From Anopheles merus (taxonomy: Eukaryota > Arthropoda > Insecta > Diptera > Culicidae), in assembly GCF_017562075.2 (NCBI RefSeq), contig NC_054081.1, positions 4,943,144 to 5,007,143 of the forward strand: a DNA stretch of 64,000 nucleotides, written 5' to 3'. The translations under genes and the position numbers were made by a program. The notes beneath the pieces are model-generated. The model was given only the letters and a program-made list of their open reading frames with translations. It was not told where the DNA came from and did not search any database. Of the stretch, positions 22,701 through 33,164 are shown in pieces. The stretch's first letter is position 1. Every line of letters begins with the position of its first letter.

Positions 22701-23418
22701 GGCTGTGATAGAACTCAAATCAGCCGGCTACATGTTAGCAGAGAAACCTGGACACTTGTACAGTCGATCAAGGTTGCAAATCTGAACAACACAACACAGC
22801 GCTCTTATACACCACTAACTGCACCATTCATTTGACGGCCTTCACCACTCGCTTTGGTAGTAACGATTTTCTTTGCCACAGTGCAATCATTCGGACACTC
22901 GGAAGGCCCACCGTGCTCGAGGACACGTACACGCACTCACAGCCGCACCGGAAATGGCACGTGAGGCACACACGGTGAGAATTTTAATGCGCCAATAACG
23001 AGCAGAGGCAGCAGCAGCATCACGTCATCAATTCCAGTTCGATTGATCGTTCGCTTGATTAGAAGCACCACAAGGGGGGATTTCCCCGGGGCCAGCCGAA
23101 ACGGCAATCTCGCCTCCCGGTGACACTGGCTTACCTCCCGGTCGGTTGATTGTTGCAGCGATTGAGCGGCACGCAGATGCAGTCCGGCGAGTCGCTGTCG
23201 GCCAGCGAGTTGCCGCCGACGCGCACCTCGTCCAGCGCCGAGTCCTTCGTAATGACGATCGCCTTCACGTCCTTCGTCTCCCGCAGCGCTTCCGCCTGCT
23301 TCAGCAGGTTGGCGTTCATCCACCAGAAGCTACCGTCGAGCTGGGCGGCGGCAGGGACGGCGACCGCCAGCACCACTATCAGCATCGCGCGCCGGAGCGC
23401 TCCGTTGCGCGAAGCCAT
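14559..23418 (-). CDS. Clip-domain serine protease homologue (catalytically dead, CLIPA-like), 498 aa
   Basis: Exons are 23135-23418, 16082-16705 and 14559-15147. Introns have GTAAGC/CGCAG and GTAAGT/TTCCAG borders, and the phases sum to 499 codons. Residues 1-25 are a signal peptide (MASRNGALRRAMLIVVLAVA...). A compact six-cysteine clip domain follows (C80, C82, C88, C99, C105, C106), completed only when exon 1 joins exon 2. Next is a long linker with a run of eight Thr and N-glycosylation sequons, then the chymotrypsin-like domain. His299 (TAAHC) and Asp351 (NDLAL) are kept, but GDSGGP reads GSGGSP at 451-456, so the catalytic serine is Gly453. Secreted homologues of this type act in haemolymph as cofactors of prophenoloxidase and complement-like cascades; that role is from family knowledge. 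TIM44 lies inside intron 1 on the other strand. Confidence 0.88.
15390..16062 (+). mobile_element. 5'-truncated, decayed non-LTR retrotransposon 3' end
   Basis: Plus-strand translation gives a reverse-transcriptase C-terminal tail. It has PRCLKSLYYSLVHPALKYAS, then after a frameshift near 15595 RYELFGLETLEQRRS, IYAPCRNLRAREF and FGSNEPLLRC. This pattern is typical of Jockey/I/R1-group elements. It ends in A-rich TTGAATAAATTGAAATGG. It sits in the second intron of the serine protease homologue, antisense to that gene, and cannot be active. Confidence 0.75.
16923..17558. mobile_element. Foldback element with about 235-bp inverted arms
   Basis: The left arm begins TTGGTTCAACTCGTTACCG at 16923 and runs to about 17158. 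The right arm, about 17328-17558, is its reverse complement at high identity, including ACAAAATGTAAAAAATG and TTTACAAAATTTTCACAGC. About 170 bp of unique spacer separates the arms. I found no convincing target duplication. It lies in intron 1 of the protease homologue, upstream of TIM44. Confidence 0.75.
17794..17801 (+). promoter_or_regulatory. CRE-like TTACGTCA site upstream of TIM44
   Basis: A TTACGTCA octamer lies 321 bp before the TIM44 start codon, in the GC-rich upstream segment 17740-18121. The match to CREB/ATF or bZIP sites is by consensus only. Confidence 0.3.
18122..19467 (+). CDS. Tim44: TIM44, mitochondrial import motor subunit (419 aa)
   Basis: Exons are 18122-18175 and 18262-19467 with a GTAAGT donor and TTCCAG acceptor. 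The start MVPMLLSRSAARAVPSSLRA continues into YSARRPGFF, a typical cleavable mitochondrial presequence. A charged helical region (about residues 35-150) with heptad-like Lys/Glu pattern follows; in the family this segment binds Hsp70 and the TIM23 channel. The C-terminal Tim44 domain (about 195-410) includes QYVNKVLTWKMKYDESENP and VHRC-equivalent RCHHVWVLCRDP. TIM44 anchors mtHsp70 to TIM23 on the matrix side of the inner membrane. The gene is wholly nested, in opposite orientation, in intron 1 of the clip-domain protease homologue. The start was chosen because only it supplies the presequence. Confidence 0.95.
19685..19715. repeat. (GA)n microsatellite
   Basis: About 15 GA repeats in the TIM44 3' UTR, preceded by a short GT run. 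Confidence 0.95.
20038..20043 (+). terminator. Poly(A) signal of TIM44
   Basis: AATAAA 571 nt after the TIM44 stop, in the expected orientation. Confidence 0.55.
20850..21256 (+). mobile_element. hAT-like MITE family A, second full copy
   Basis: Ends TAGTGATG and CATCACTA are perfect inverses. Flanking octamers GTACAGAT and ATACTGAT agree at 6 of 8. The core shares CACGCGCAAAGTGAAAG and ATGCCTGATCACAAGCACAT with the copy at 11463, and GACTCC-type decamers flank it. Confidence 0.83.
21481..22031 (+). mobile_element. hAT-like MITE family B with GGAATCGATTCC arrays
   Basis: Ends TAGTGATG and CACCACTA are bounded by octamers GTTTAACT and GTTCAAAT (6 of 8 match). Arrays of about 12 bp, GGAATCGATTCC (itself palindromic), lie on both sides of a unique core at about 21640-21770. 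The core contains ATTTCCATAAGAATTGGCGT and CCATTCTCATGAAGATTCCC. It lies 224 bp from the family A copy. Confidence 0.78.
22190..22434. mobile_element. Palindromic TA-type MITE, copy 1
   Basis: Ends CAGGGTTTCCCACGATTTAT and exact complement with TA on both sides. The inside is further short variants of TTCCCACGATTTTTTGGT in one half and their complements in the other, so the whole 245-bp unit can fold on itself. Confidence 0.82.
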
Positions 23419-26400
23419 TCCGGCGTTTGATAAGGCGCCCGAGATGAGCGGCAGGATTGTAGCACTTTCACCAACACACGCACACGTACACACACACACA
23501 CTCGCGGGATCACTGTTTGCGTCTGTTGATTGCGTATGCGCGATTACAACCCGATACTGAGATCGCGGCCACGAGCCTGCTTTGCGCGTCAGCTCAAGCG
23601 TGTGTCTTTTGCTTGCGCAAACTGCAGCCAAACGATGAATGCGTCGCGAGCAGCGCGGTACAAACGATTTTTATTCTTTGCGCGATGCGATTCCGCAGCC
23701 GAAGAACTGGCGCTGCATGTGGTGGAGCGTGTGGCGCTGCGCTGATAGTTTGTGAGTGAGTGAGCTCTGCTCGCTCGCACGCTCTCTCTCGCTCTCTAGG
23801 CGCTCGTTTTCGAATGTCTGATTGTGGGTGAAGGTCATGAGCACGCGCGCGCTCGCTATGCTGCGATTTGGCGCTCCCTTATGCAACTGGACTCGCCATT
23901 CCCCCAGCGGAGAGCGTGGTCGAATTTCTTCGCTGGGTGATTGCATTTGTCCAGGCCCGGGGTTGGACGATCTGCCGTCGGTTGGTGTCGCTTGAACAAA
24001 GTTCAAGGACCGCCGCTGGTCTGCCTACAAAAGCAGCCGTCGGCCACCGAGGCGTCGTGATTGGTGTGCCCTTGGCTGGCGTCTTCTTCCAATCATCCGC
24101 GGCACATCCTTATGTTTATGCGCGCTTTCCGTTATTTTTAAACTGTGACCAGCGTGCGCGCTTTCGTTGCGGTCACTGACCGCTCGGGTGACCGGATGGA
24201 CCGGATGCGTACGGGCAAGGCCGCGACTGGCGGGCTGGAGCTGGTTCGGCTGAGTCACCGCGTGGCCTCGACATTGCGCCGCGTCTTGGCGTTCGCTTTT
24301 CTGGGATTTTCCCAACACGGAACGCAACGCTGGCGAGTGGTGTGTGTGTGTGTGTGTTTGTAGTTTGGTGATTAGTAGTTCTTGCCATGGTTACGCGTTA
24401 GTTCCGTTAACGGTCGGATTGGGTGAACCCCGTCACGCGTGGGAAGGGATGGTAAAGGTCAGCAAAGCGTAATGGGTACTGCTGGAGTTAGTGTGCCAGG
24501 TGAGCTGTAATTGGCCCGACGGTGGTGTGGTGTTTGTGCTCCAAATTCTTTTCCACTAACAAGCGTTGCTAGCGAGACCTTTGCCAGTGCGCTGGCCAGG
24601 CGTGAGGAATGCAGAATGGCATTGGGACCTATTCGGAATCAAATCGCGCCGGGCCGGGAAGCTGCAAAAATGCTCCACTCCAGTAAACAATGAGGAGCTG
24701 CTGATTGACGTCTTTTTGCCGTGGTAAGACATTTTAGCTGCTATTGATGAAATTGAATAGATATCCATAACATCTTTTCAGTATCTATTCCAGGTGGAAT
24801 TAAGTGTAGGTGGAAATGAGAAATGGGAAAAACTGAGTTCCAAAATTAAAATCTGAATATCGGTCTGGTTTGTACGTTAAAGCTCTAAGATCCTGTACTG
24901 AAGCCTCGTATTATTAGATACAAATTTCGTTGGAAAAAGTCCTTCTTGGAATCTGGCAAGTTCTTCAGAAATTTCGCGAATTGACGCTAGGTCCTAAGTT
25001 CACCGTTAATCGGCTTTAGCGTGGTTTACTTTTTGTGAGCTGGGAAGGAGCTAAGTCCGAGCACAACAAATTGGATTTCCCGATCTAATAATGAACATCA
25101 CTCTTGCATGACTCATGCGCAATGCAGATCTCTTACGAACGATTTTAATCCATATGCTCAATTTCTAGGCATCATAACACATTAGTCGCGAAGGATTCGT
25201 TTCGATAGGATTTGATGTCTAGGGTCCGGTTCGTGGTAAGGCTCGATTGGGAAGCAGTACATCTGTATCCAGAATCGGATATACATTATTCAGGTGAATC
25301 GTGCTTACTTCCAGTAGAGATCCAGAGATCTTTGAGTATGGCATTTGTAGGAGATGGATGTAATAAGAGCATCCCGTGGGATGAATTCTAGACATCCTCA
25401 AGGTTTAGAATGGTGCTCCATTACTTTGATCTGTGAGGATGCTTTCGTTACTGTTGGAGCAGTCATGGATTGGGTTAGTTTGAAGAATTCGAAAACAACC
25501 CGGTAATGTCAGCACGACCTGGTCTAGGTGGACAGTCCAAAATTCCATTAATATTACACATTATTGCACATCATCTTAATGTTGATGCGGTGAAGACTCT
25601 TCTGATTTATTGCTGAATTGTTCCTTCATTACAGAAGATTGAAAGCAATTTGAAGAAAGCAGAAAGGACGACAGAGAAAATGGGTTGAAAGGATGATCTT
25701 ACTTTTTTGTTAGAAAGTTTGATTCCAGGATCTAATCTCGAGGTCTCTATAGTCCTCTGAATCAACCGAAATTACATAGACATGAATTGAATGAAAGATG
25801 TAAGATCTCATAAACCACTCATTTCTAATCCTCCAATAGACTCCCTAGGATATCCAATACTTCGACGAGAAGCAACTAGCTGGTAGAGCCTGGTTACTGG
25901 TCAACAGTCAAAGACCATGTCCAAATGTAACCGGATTAAATCTTACATCTTTTTGGCTTTTGCTGTCAGTGAATACCATATTCAAAAACCGTTAGATCCT
26001 CTAGAATATCTCTCGCACATTCCGTGACCCTCAACTCCAAAGTGTAAAGCTCTCGGTAACTTCACCACTTGTTACGTTTTCGATGCCATACTCGAAGTCA
26101 ATCACGTTCAGAATTCGGGTTCAAAATAGGCAGCAATCCATTGGCATTACACTAGGAGAAGACACTGGGATTTTTCTCTTAATTTTGCTTCGTTTGCGTA
26201 ACAGCTTCCTTGTTGAGTTGATGGAAAGTGCTCAGTGGAGCTCAAAAAAAGTGAACCATGCTGGCAAGTTTTTGTCAATTATGTTCAATTAAACAGTACG
26301 TCTGTAATTACCGGAACGCTCTGAAGCGCCTGGGAAGCTTCGCTTGATTACCGATAGTCTGGAATGCAATTAGCTCAGCGTTGAGGTAGGAATTTCACCT

Positions 26401-28010
26401 TCATTTGAAATTTAGTTGGAAAGCAAGATTATTAACATAGCATTTCGTTGCAAAGGGAGAAGACTATTAACATGCGGCCGGACTTTAAGCTTTCCATTCA
26501 CGATGATCAGGCTTCACTCTGGATGCGTACGTGCGTGTGTGTTTGTGAATATTTCAAAGATGGAAGGCACACCATGCCCCCACGGTGGCGGTATTTCAAT
26601 TGATGTAAATGAAACCATCCTGCTGCAGCTTCAATCAAAATTATTCCATTGTATTAATATCCATTCCGGGAACGTGCCACGTCCGTGCTGGGCTTCCTCC
26701 TGGCCGCGCAACGGATATGCGTGTTGCACACGTATCACAGCGCACACATCAGAGAAAGCAAAAAAAAAAAAAAAAAGACGGCCCCACGCCCAGCATACCG
26801 CAACGAGTTTCTTGTTCTGACATTAATTTCCATTTGTGTTCCGGCCTGGTAGGCTGCCCATTTTCCATCCTGCATCCTTTCCATTATCGTGCGTCTCGTT
26901 TTTTTTTTTTTTGTTCTGTTGCCCTTATTGCTCTCGCGGGGTGCCGTTTTGCTCAGCCCGGGTCAGCCTCGGGTCAGGCAGCTCCGTATGCAACGGTCGT
27001 AAATTAGTGTGCGCTGAAAGCTCGCGTTACGCAGCTCTCCAACGCGCTGCTTCACGCTCGACGGCAGCGGCAAAAGGGCCTCCGGTGTGCGGTCCCTGCC
27101 CGCTGGCGTGATCTAAAAAGGACCGGCGCTCGGGTCGCGAGCAGAGGAGTCGAATTAAGCATAAAACCCGTGCGGCGAATCGTAAATACTAATCTCGCTT
27201 ACGCCCATTTGTTCGCCCTTTATTCCTTTTTTTTTGTTTTTGCTTGAACCCCTTTCTCTCATCCTTGCCCTTCCCAGGCATGCAGCAGACAGGTGTATGG
27301 GGACCGGTGCCAGTGATGTGCGGCTGTGCGTGTGGCTGCTTCCCGCCTGGTTCGCACAAAAAAGCGCACACATATGCGGGTCGCCGTCGCCCACCTTTGC
27401 AACCCGGAACGCCATTTTCAACAGGTGCGTACAATGTACCGAAGCGTGAAGAGGGTAGTGGGGAGGGTCGGTGGTGGTGCAATATATCTGGCGCGATAGC
27501 ATGGTCTGGTAATATGTTTTAACGGCAACTGCAATGACTTTCCCAAAAACCTGCACGGTGGGATGGCGCGGGAGAAGTTTTAAATCAGTTTTCCACCGTC
27601 CACGCGGGCGGAAGCGGAAAACAGCGGGCCTACACCGTGCTGGCGAACAGCTTGCCATCGTGGCAAACCCCCTACTTCCCTCTTCCCCCTCATCCATTGC
27701 ACGCCCTTCAGTCCCTGGGTGCTAATTACCTGGCTGCGTGTGAGAAAACAATAGATTTAATTAAACTCAATAATCGCCAACTAATTGGAATCCACATGTG
27801 TGGGTGGGCTGGGGGAAAACCCGGGCGCAATCCTTTCGCCCCATCCCGCCCTGTGTATCGCGCAGCCTCACTCTGCCGTGCGGTGTTTTATTTCCATACC
27901 CGCAAACGCAGTGTCTCACCAAACGTCGAATAAAAAAAAGAAGCCCGCGCTCGTCCACTTAGTGAGTCGGCCGAGTTATTATGGCTCCGGTGCACGTGGA
28001 GCGCGCTGCA

Positions 28011-28032
28011 GTTAGCCTACCTTGCAGGCGCA
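28011..28032 (+). promoter_or_regulatory. Su(Hw)-like motif site (GTTAGCCTACCTTG... type)
   Basis: Contains GCCTACCTTGCAGGCGCA. It is one of three near-identical 22-bp occurrences in the window (others at 46282 and 55449). Confidence 0.45.
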
Positions 28033-28208
28033 CACGTTCGACACGGCGATGCGATGATGATTTGTTTTCATCGGCACAGTGGGACAATCGTGTGGATGGC
28101 GTGGACGTATGAGGTTTTTGAAGAATTTAATTTGCATATTTGTTTTTCAAAATAACCTGATCACCATGAAAAAGTAAATACAAAATAAAAAAATAACAAA
28201 ATTATCCG

Positions 28209-28228
28209 ATTGCATACTTTTCAGGCGC
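28209..28228 (+). promoter_or_regulatory. Su(Hw)-like motif site (TTGCATACTTTTCAGGCGC)
   Basis: TTGCATACTTTTCAGGCGC closely matches the insect Su(Hw) consensus as I remember it (TTGCATACTTTTNGGC-like). It is 177 bp from the site at 28011, same orientation. Confidence 0.5.
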
Positions 28229-29107
28229 TTAGCATCTTCTAGCTACTGAGGGCGCTACAGTGAAGAAGGAAAAAGGTACTGTAAACTGAGTAATGTGTAG
28301 ATGGACAAGGGAATGGAAATCTTTTTCCGAAGCTAAACAGTCTGCTCAATGCGAAGCCATACAACAGTGCAGAGGGAAGGAAAAAGCTCTCCAAGCGACG
28401 AAAGCTCCACTGAGTGACTATCGCAACAACAGATGGCTCCACCAGCTTGTTTTTTGATATTTTTAGAATGCATCAGTCGTTTACCGTCTGCTGAACGAAG
28501 TCTTTTAAGATAACTTTTTGGGTTGAGAGCTTTGTATCTGTAATGATAGATGAATTTTAGAGAAACCATTTGTTGAGGCAGGATGTGTTTAGGTATCGTT
28601 GGTTCCTACGGCCTACTCCGTCTCGTGGACTGTATTGTGGGGGAGTAGTACTCCCGAGCAAAAGCCTTGAAAAAGGCTGGCACCGCGATGCAAACTTCCG
28701 CTTCGCTAAGTGCGGAATTTACTAAATAGGTCTTGCCACTCTTAAAGAGAATCGAACTTCTCAATAAAAGCAATGCTTACCTAAAACTTGAAGTAAGAAC
28801 TTAGTTAATCACCCTGCAATGCTAATTTGATTTATTTGTAATTTCTGGGGTGTTCTTATGTGCTCTGTTAGCGATACATACATTTTCTTCTTCAATTCTC
28901 GTTGCGTAGGCACTATTCCAAGTGGATTTTAGTTTAAATGGGAATTCTGGCTAATGGGAAAATAGGTGTAATGCGTGTTGCCTATGCGTGGGCGTTATTA
29001 ATTCATTGCCTAACCTGAAGGGTGTGTTCTGCCTATCTCAAAATCCAACAGGTATTTATGCATGTATCGTTTGCATTCATTTTGCAGTGAGACCAGTGCC
29101 TAGCATA

Positions 29108-29305
29108 CAGGGTTTCCCACGATTTATTGGTTGGTTCCCATCAATTTTTGGTGCGTTCCCACGATTTTTGGCCGTTTCCCAGAACTTTTGGTCCTATTGT
29201 ATTGATATCCAATCGGAAAATACCAATAAATTATGGGAACGAACGAATCTATGGGATACGATCAAAAAAATCGTGGGAACTGACCAATAAATCGTGGAAA
29301 CCCTG
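29108..29305. mobile_element. Palindromic TA-type MITE, copy 2
   Basis: Same CAGGGTTTCCCACGATTTAT ends and flanking TA as the copy at 22190. The asymmetric centre (GATATCCAATCGGAAAATACC) is in the opposite orientation. 198 bp; some internal arm repeats are lost. Confidence 0.82.
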
Positions 29306-32260
29306 TAAGTAGATAGGAAAAGAGAAAAAGAAGGACTAAAAAATTAAAAAAAATCCTAATATTTTTGCAATAGATACTGTAATTACGCTTCTTTGAAATC
29401 AATGCTTTTAATTACAAATTTCAAAATCAAATTATTTCCCCCCAAAAGGTCCATCACTTGTCCCACCGTGCGTGCGTAGTACAACTGTTTCCCCGGTCGC
29501 TCTCCACGCGTTTGTTTGATTTGTTTTATCCGATTGTGATCAGCGCTCAGTCCCAGTCCGCTCCCAGCCAGATGCAGGCAGAGTCATCGACGGCGAATTG
29601 GTTCTTTTGGGGGTGAATTGGGAAATTGATTTGTGGCGCGGGAGCATAAAGTAAGCGAAGAAGTGACAGAGCACAATGCACTAAAATCTATTGCCGAAAT
29701 GTGTTGAGCCTGAAATTGGGAGGATAAAAAAGAACCAAAAAGCCTTTCCAGCGTGAGTGAAATTTTGAATCAACCAGCTCTCAACCAACACGGCTGAAAG
29801 AGTCAGTGCTGGCAGCAGCTACTAAGACGAGCCCTAAGTGTGCTTGGGATTGCGACTGGTGATTGGTGAAAGATATCCAGCTATCCAGTGGCGGAATGTT
29901 GGCGCTGCCGTTGTTGTAGCGGGCTTTTCTTTCTTTTCAATTTGCGCTATCATGCATATTACAACACGACGTGCCTCCCTTTGCTGGGGTTTTTTTATAT
30001 CTCTCTCTTCCACTAGCATAACAAAAACAAAACAACACACACACACAGAGAGAGGATGCTGCGGTAAGCGTACGCATTCCACGGCCACGGGAAATTCGCC
30101 GTCTTGCATAATTAACTATAGTTCCAGTTGGCTTGTAAGCTCCGGTGGTGGTCCCGGCCAGGCCCCGCGTCAGTATGCAGAGGATGTTGCTTTTGTTCCT
30201 TTTTTTCTGCTCTCTCTCTCTCTTTTCTGCTGCGTTTGGTACACACCACGGAGCCTACTTACCGGTGAACGGAAGTCGAGCCGATGTGTGAGCCCCGGCG
30301 CGGTGCAAGCACACCATCGGCACCGTGCGTGCATTCGCTTAACCTTTATTAAAGCCGGCTCGCGTGCGGAACGAATCGATTGTTGTTGCCTGCGGATGTG
30401 TGAAAGGGGCACGTAAGAGCAGACAGAGGCTGAAGAGATAACTGTCTTCTTCTTTTTTTTTCCTAGAAAAAAACTTTTACGTTAAGAAAGGACGAGGAAT
30501 GTTCTTTTTTTTGTGTGTGTCGCTTTTCCCACTTCCCAAGATGTCGGTCACACGGGGGGGGGGGGGGGGAAAAGAAAGCGCCCTTTCTTTTCTCAATTTG
30601 CATCACACATACACACACAGATCTGCAACTCTTTCCCTTTGTTTGGCGGCGAGGAGGCCTTCCCTTTCGGAAAAAAACGGGCACGAAACGTCGCCGTTCT
30701 GTGATAAGCTGTGATGCTGATGACAGTTTGCCCGGGTGGTGGTGGTGGTGGTGGTAGCAAATTATTTTCGCATTTCCTCCCAGACTCTTCTTCCCGTTTT
30801 TTTCTTCGTACAAATATGTGTGTCTGTGTCGTTGAATTTCGTTTTTCGGGCTTTCATTTATCATGCGAGCTGGCACCGCGTAGTTGCTCTGCCCAGCTTA
30901 ATTGTTTCGAGCCGCCTTTTTTCGGCCCGCAAACGAAAGTGACACTTTCGGGGACGCTTCCCCTACTACCCAGCCCTTCTAAACCGCCCCGGAAATAAGT
31001 AAAAAAAAAAAAAAACCCGTTCGCGCACGTTCAAAGTACAAACATCATATGATCTTTATTTCGAGTTTTTTCTTCTTCTTCTTCGTTATCTCATCTTCAC
31101 ACACACACAAGCGCACACTTGAAATATCCAGGAATCCAGGGATATTCACAGGAAATGTGTGAGTGTGTGTGTGTGTGTGTTTGGATGTGCCTTTTTTTTT
31201 TGGTTGCCAGTTTTCCCAATTTTGGATTTTTGTTCTATTATGCTTCCGTTTTTTCTCTGTTTTCTGTTCGATATTTTTTTTTGCGCATTTGGCTACACTA
31301 ACAACATTTAAAATACTCCAACGATCAAAGATGGATGGGCAGGAACCGGAGTGGGAATTGTGGGAACCGTGGGAAGGGAGCGTTGGAAAGATGCTTAACA
31401 ATGGATAGGTCTCTAAACTCCGCTCGCTGAGTCATTTTAAATTCTCTGCAGCACTACTGAAGGACCGTTGAGTGTGAAGGGAACCACAGAGCAGTGTATG
31501 TGTGTGTGTGTGTGTGTGTGAGGGAAATGGAAAGGAGCAACCGGGAAGAGGGGAACGGGATAGTTAAAATTACTAGCTCTGTGATTACATTTGATTACAC
31601 GCACACACACGCACAGAGTCATCTCGGCGAGAGTGGAAGAGACACACAATAATGTCGCTAATTAGATCATTCGTTTTCTTTTCCCTTTTGGTTTACTAAC
31701 TCCATCCCGCTCCTGCTTGCTTTTACTAGGTTGCATTGGCTAAACGTTGACGGCAAAGAAGATTCCGTTTACATCTCCACTCGCTCTCTCTCGCACTCTC
31801 TTTCTCTCTCTTCCGCTCTTGCATCTCGTATTGTGTGTAAAAGTCTCTTTAAGTCGCTCGTCCTCGTGCTTAAGTCATTTGTTGAGCCGCCGATTTGTTC
31901 CACCTTCGCTTTCCTTCCCCAATCGTCGCTCCCTTTCTCTCGCTTTCGGGCTCGGTTCTTTGGAAATGGAAGCGTTACAAAATGGCTCCCGGGTAGTACA
32001 CGGAATGAATTACCATCTCACACCGACAACAACAAACAACAACAGTCACAAACACAACACTGGGTTGTTTTTTTTCCATTTCCTTTCTTTTTTTCCCCTT
32101 GGCGGCTGCCCTTTCCTATGACACACGCTAAAATCACCTGTTCCGTAACGGCTGTACCGTTTCCCCAGCGTTACGTGTTACGTTACGAAATAGTAAAAAC
32201 CGGGACCACTACTACCACTGCCACTGTCATCGCATCGTGCAAACGCATCAGCGCGCACAC

Positions 32261-32777
32261 TTACTGGCTCACCGTAGGCGGCGCGTTGCCTTCGCAACCC
32301 TTTTCGGGTTCGGCTCCGTTCGGCTGCGTCGTCGGCGTCGCGTCGGCCGCACCGTCCCGCTCCTCCTCGCCGGCCGATTCTTCGGGCGTTGGCTCGAGCG
32401 TCCCGCCAGCCGCACCACCGCCGGACGGTCGCATCAGCGTGATGAAGATGGACCCGCGCACGATGCGCATCAGCTCGATTACCTGCGCCGTCGGCAGCGA
32501 TTCGACCGACTCCTCGTTGACCTGCCGTTTGGAGGGGTGTTTTTTTTTTGGCAGTGTTAAGTTCTTGTTCGATGTTTTGTTTTTTCACCACCACTACTAC
32601 TCAACCACTTACCATGATCAGTATGTCGCCCACGCGCAGCCGTCCGTCCCGTGCTGCCACGCTGTCCCGGTAGATGGCGCTGATGACGGTGCGCACCGTA
32701 CCGTTGCTGGCCGGTTCCTGCTGCAGGCTGAAGCCGAGCCGACTGTTCCATCCCTTGTTAAGCTCGACGGTGAAAAT
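32261..32777 (-). CDS. Multi-PDZ gene: third PDZ (PDZ-c) and C-terminus, last two exons
   Basis: Exon 32613-32777 encodes IFTVELNKGWNSRLGFSLQQ through GRLRVGDILIM (RLGF is the carboxylate-binding loop). Exon 32261-32521 adds VNEESVESLPTAQVIELMRI and an acidic tail ending PPTVSQ-stop. The terminal bases AGCCA/GTAAGT also form a strong donor overlapping the TAA stop at 32261-32263, so an alternative splice would replace the end. The intron between the exons (32522-32612) is 91 nt. Confidence 0.87.
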
Positions 32778-33111
32778 CTTGGGGGTTGGGGGGAAAGGTT
32801 AGTATAGCGTGGGGAAAGGGGGAGCTCCTTTGTGGATGTGTCGGCGTTACCTGATTCCCTTCACTGTCCGTCCCGCAGCTCGCGTTCAGATCGAACAGTT
32901 CGCGCTCGGTGGTCGGGGTGGCGGTGCTGAGCGTTGTCCCCGCCGTCGCTGCCAGGCTCGAGTCGTCCGCGTCGGGAGTTGCCAGCGCGTCGTCCTGTTG
33001 GTCGGGCGTACCGCCGTCCGCCGGGTTCGAGGGTGCTTCCCGCTCCCCTTCCTCGCCCAGCAGTGTTGCTCCCTTCCACTTCATTAGACTTTTCTTGCCT
33101 GGCGAGAAGAG

Positions 33112-33164
<53 letters not shown>

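Larger units (their letters stand above)
23419..32260. other. 8.8-kb gene-free interval between the protease homologue and the multi-PDZ gene
   Basis: GC-rich, CpG-containing DNA (23419-24700) lies upstream of the protease homologue and probably holds its promoter. After it comes AT-rich unique sequence, a second TA-type MITE (29108-29305), two Su(Hw)-like sites (28011 and 28209) and several homopolymer or CA tracts. No exon with a recognisable family was found on either strand. The 3' UTR of the multi-PDZ gene should occupy the right end. Confidence 0.45.

Noticed and set aside
23419..23631. N-terminal extension of the protease homologue upstream of 23418
   Set aside because: The upstream frame is open, but the Met at 23418 gives a clean signal peptide, and the extension has no secretory or domain character.
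28590..28780. Possible repeat with paired short palindromes (GGGGGAGTAGTACTCCCG, CTTCCGCTTCGCTAAGTGCGGAA)
   Set aside because: Small hairpins are present, but no element ends, duplications or second copy were found in the window.
31731..32807. Plus-strand 358-codon frame
   Set aside because: It overlaps the last multi-PDZ exons in antisense and low-complexity pyrimidine-rich DNA; no family features.
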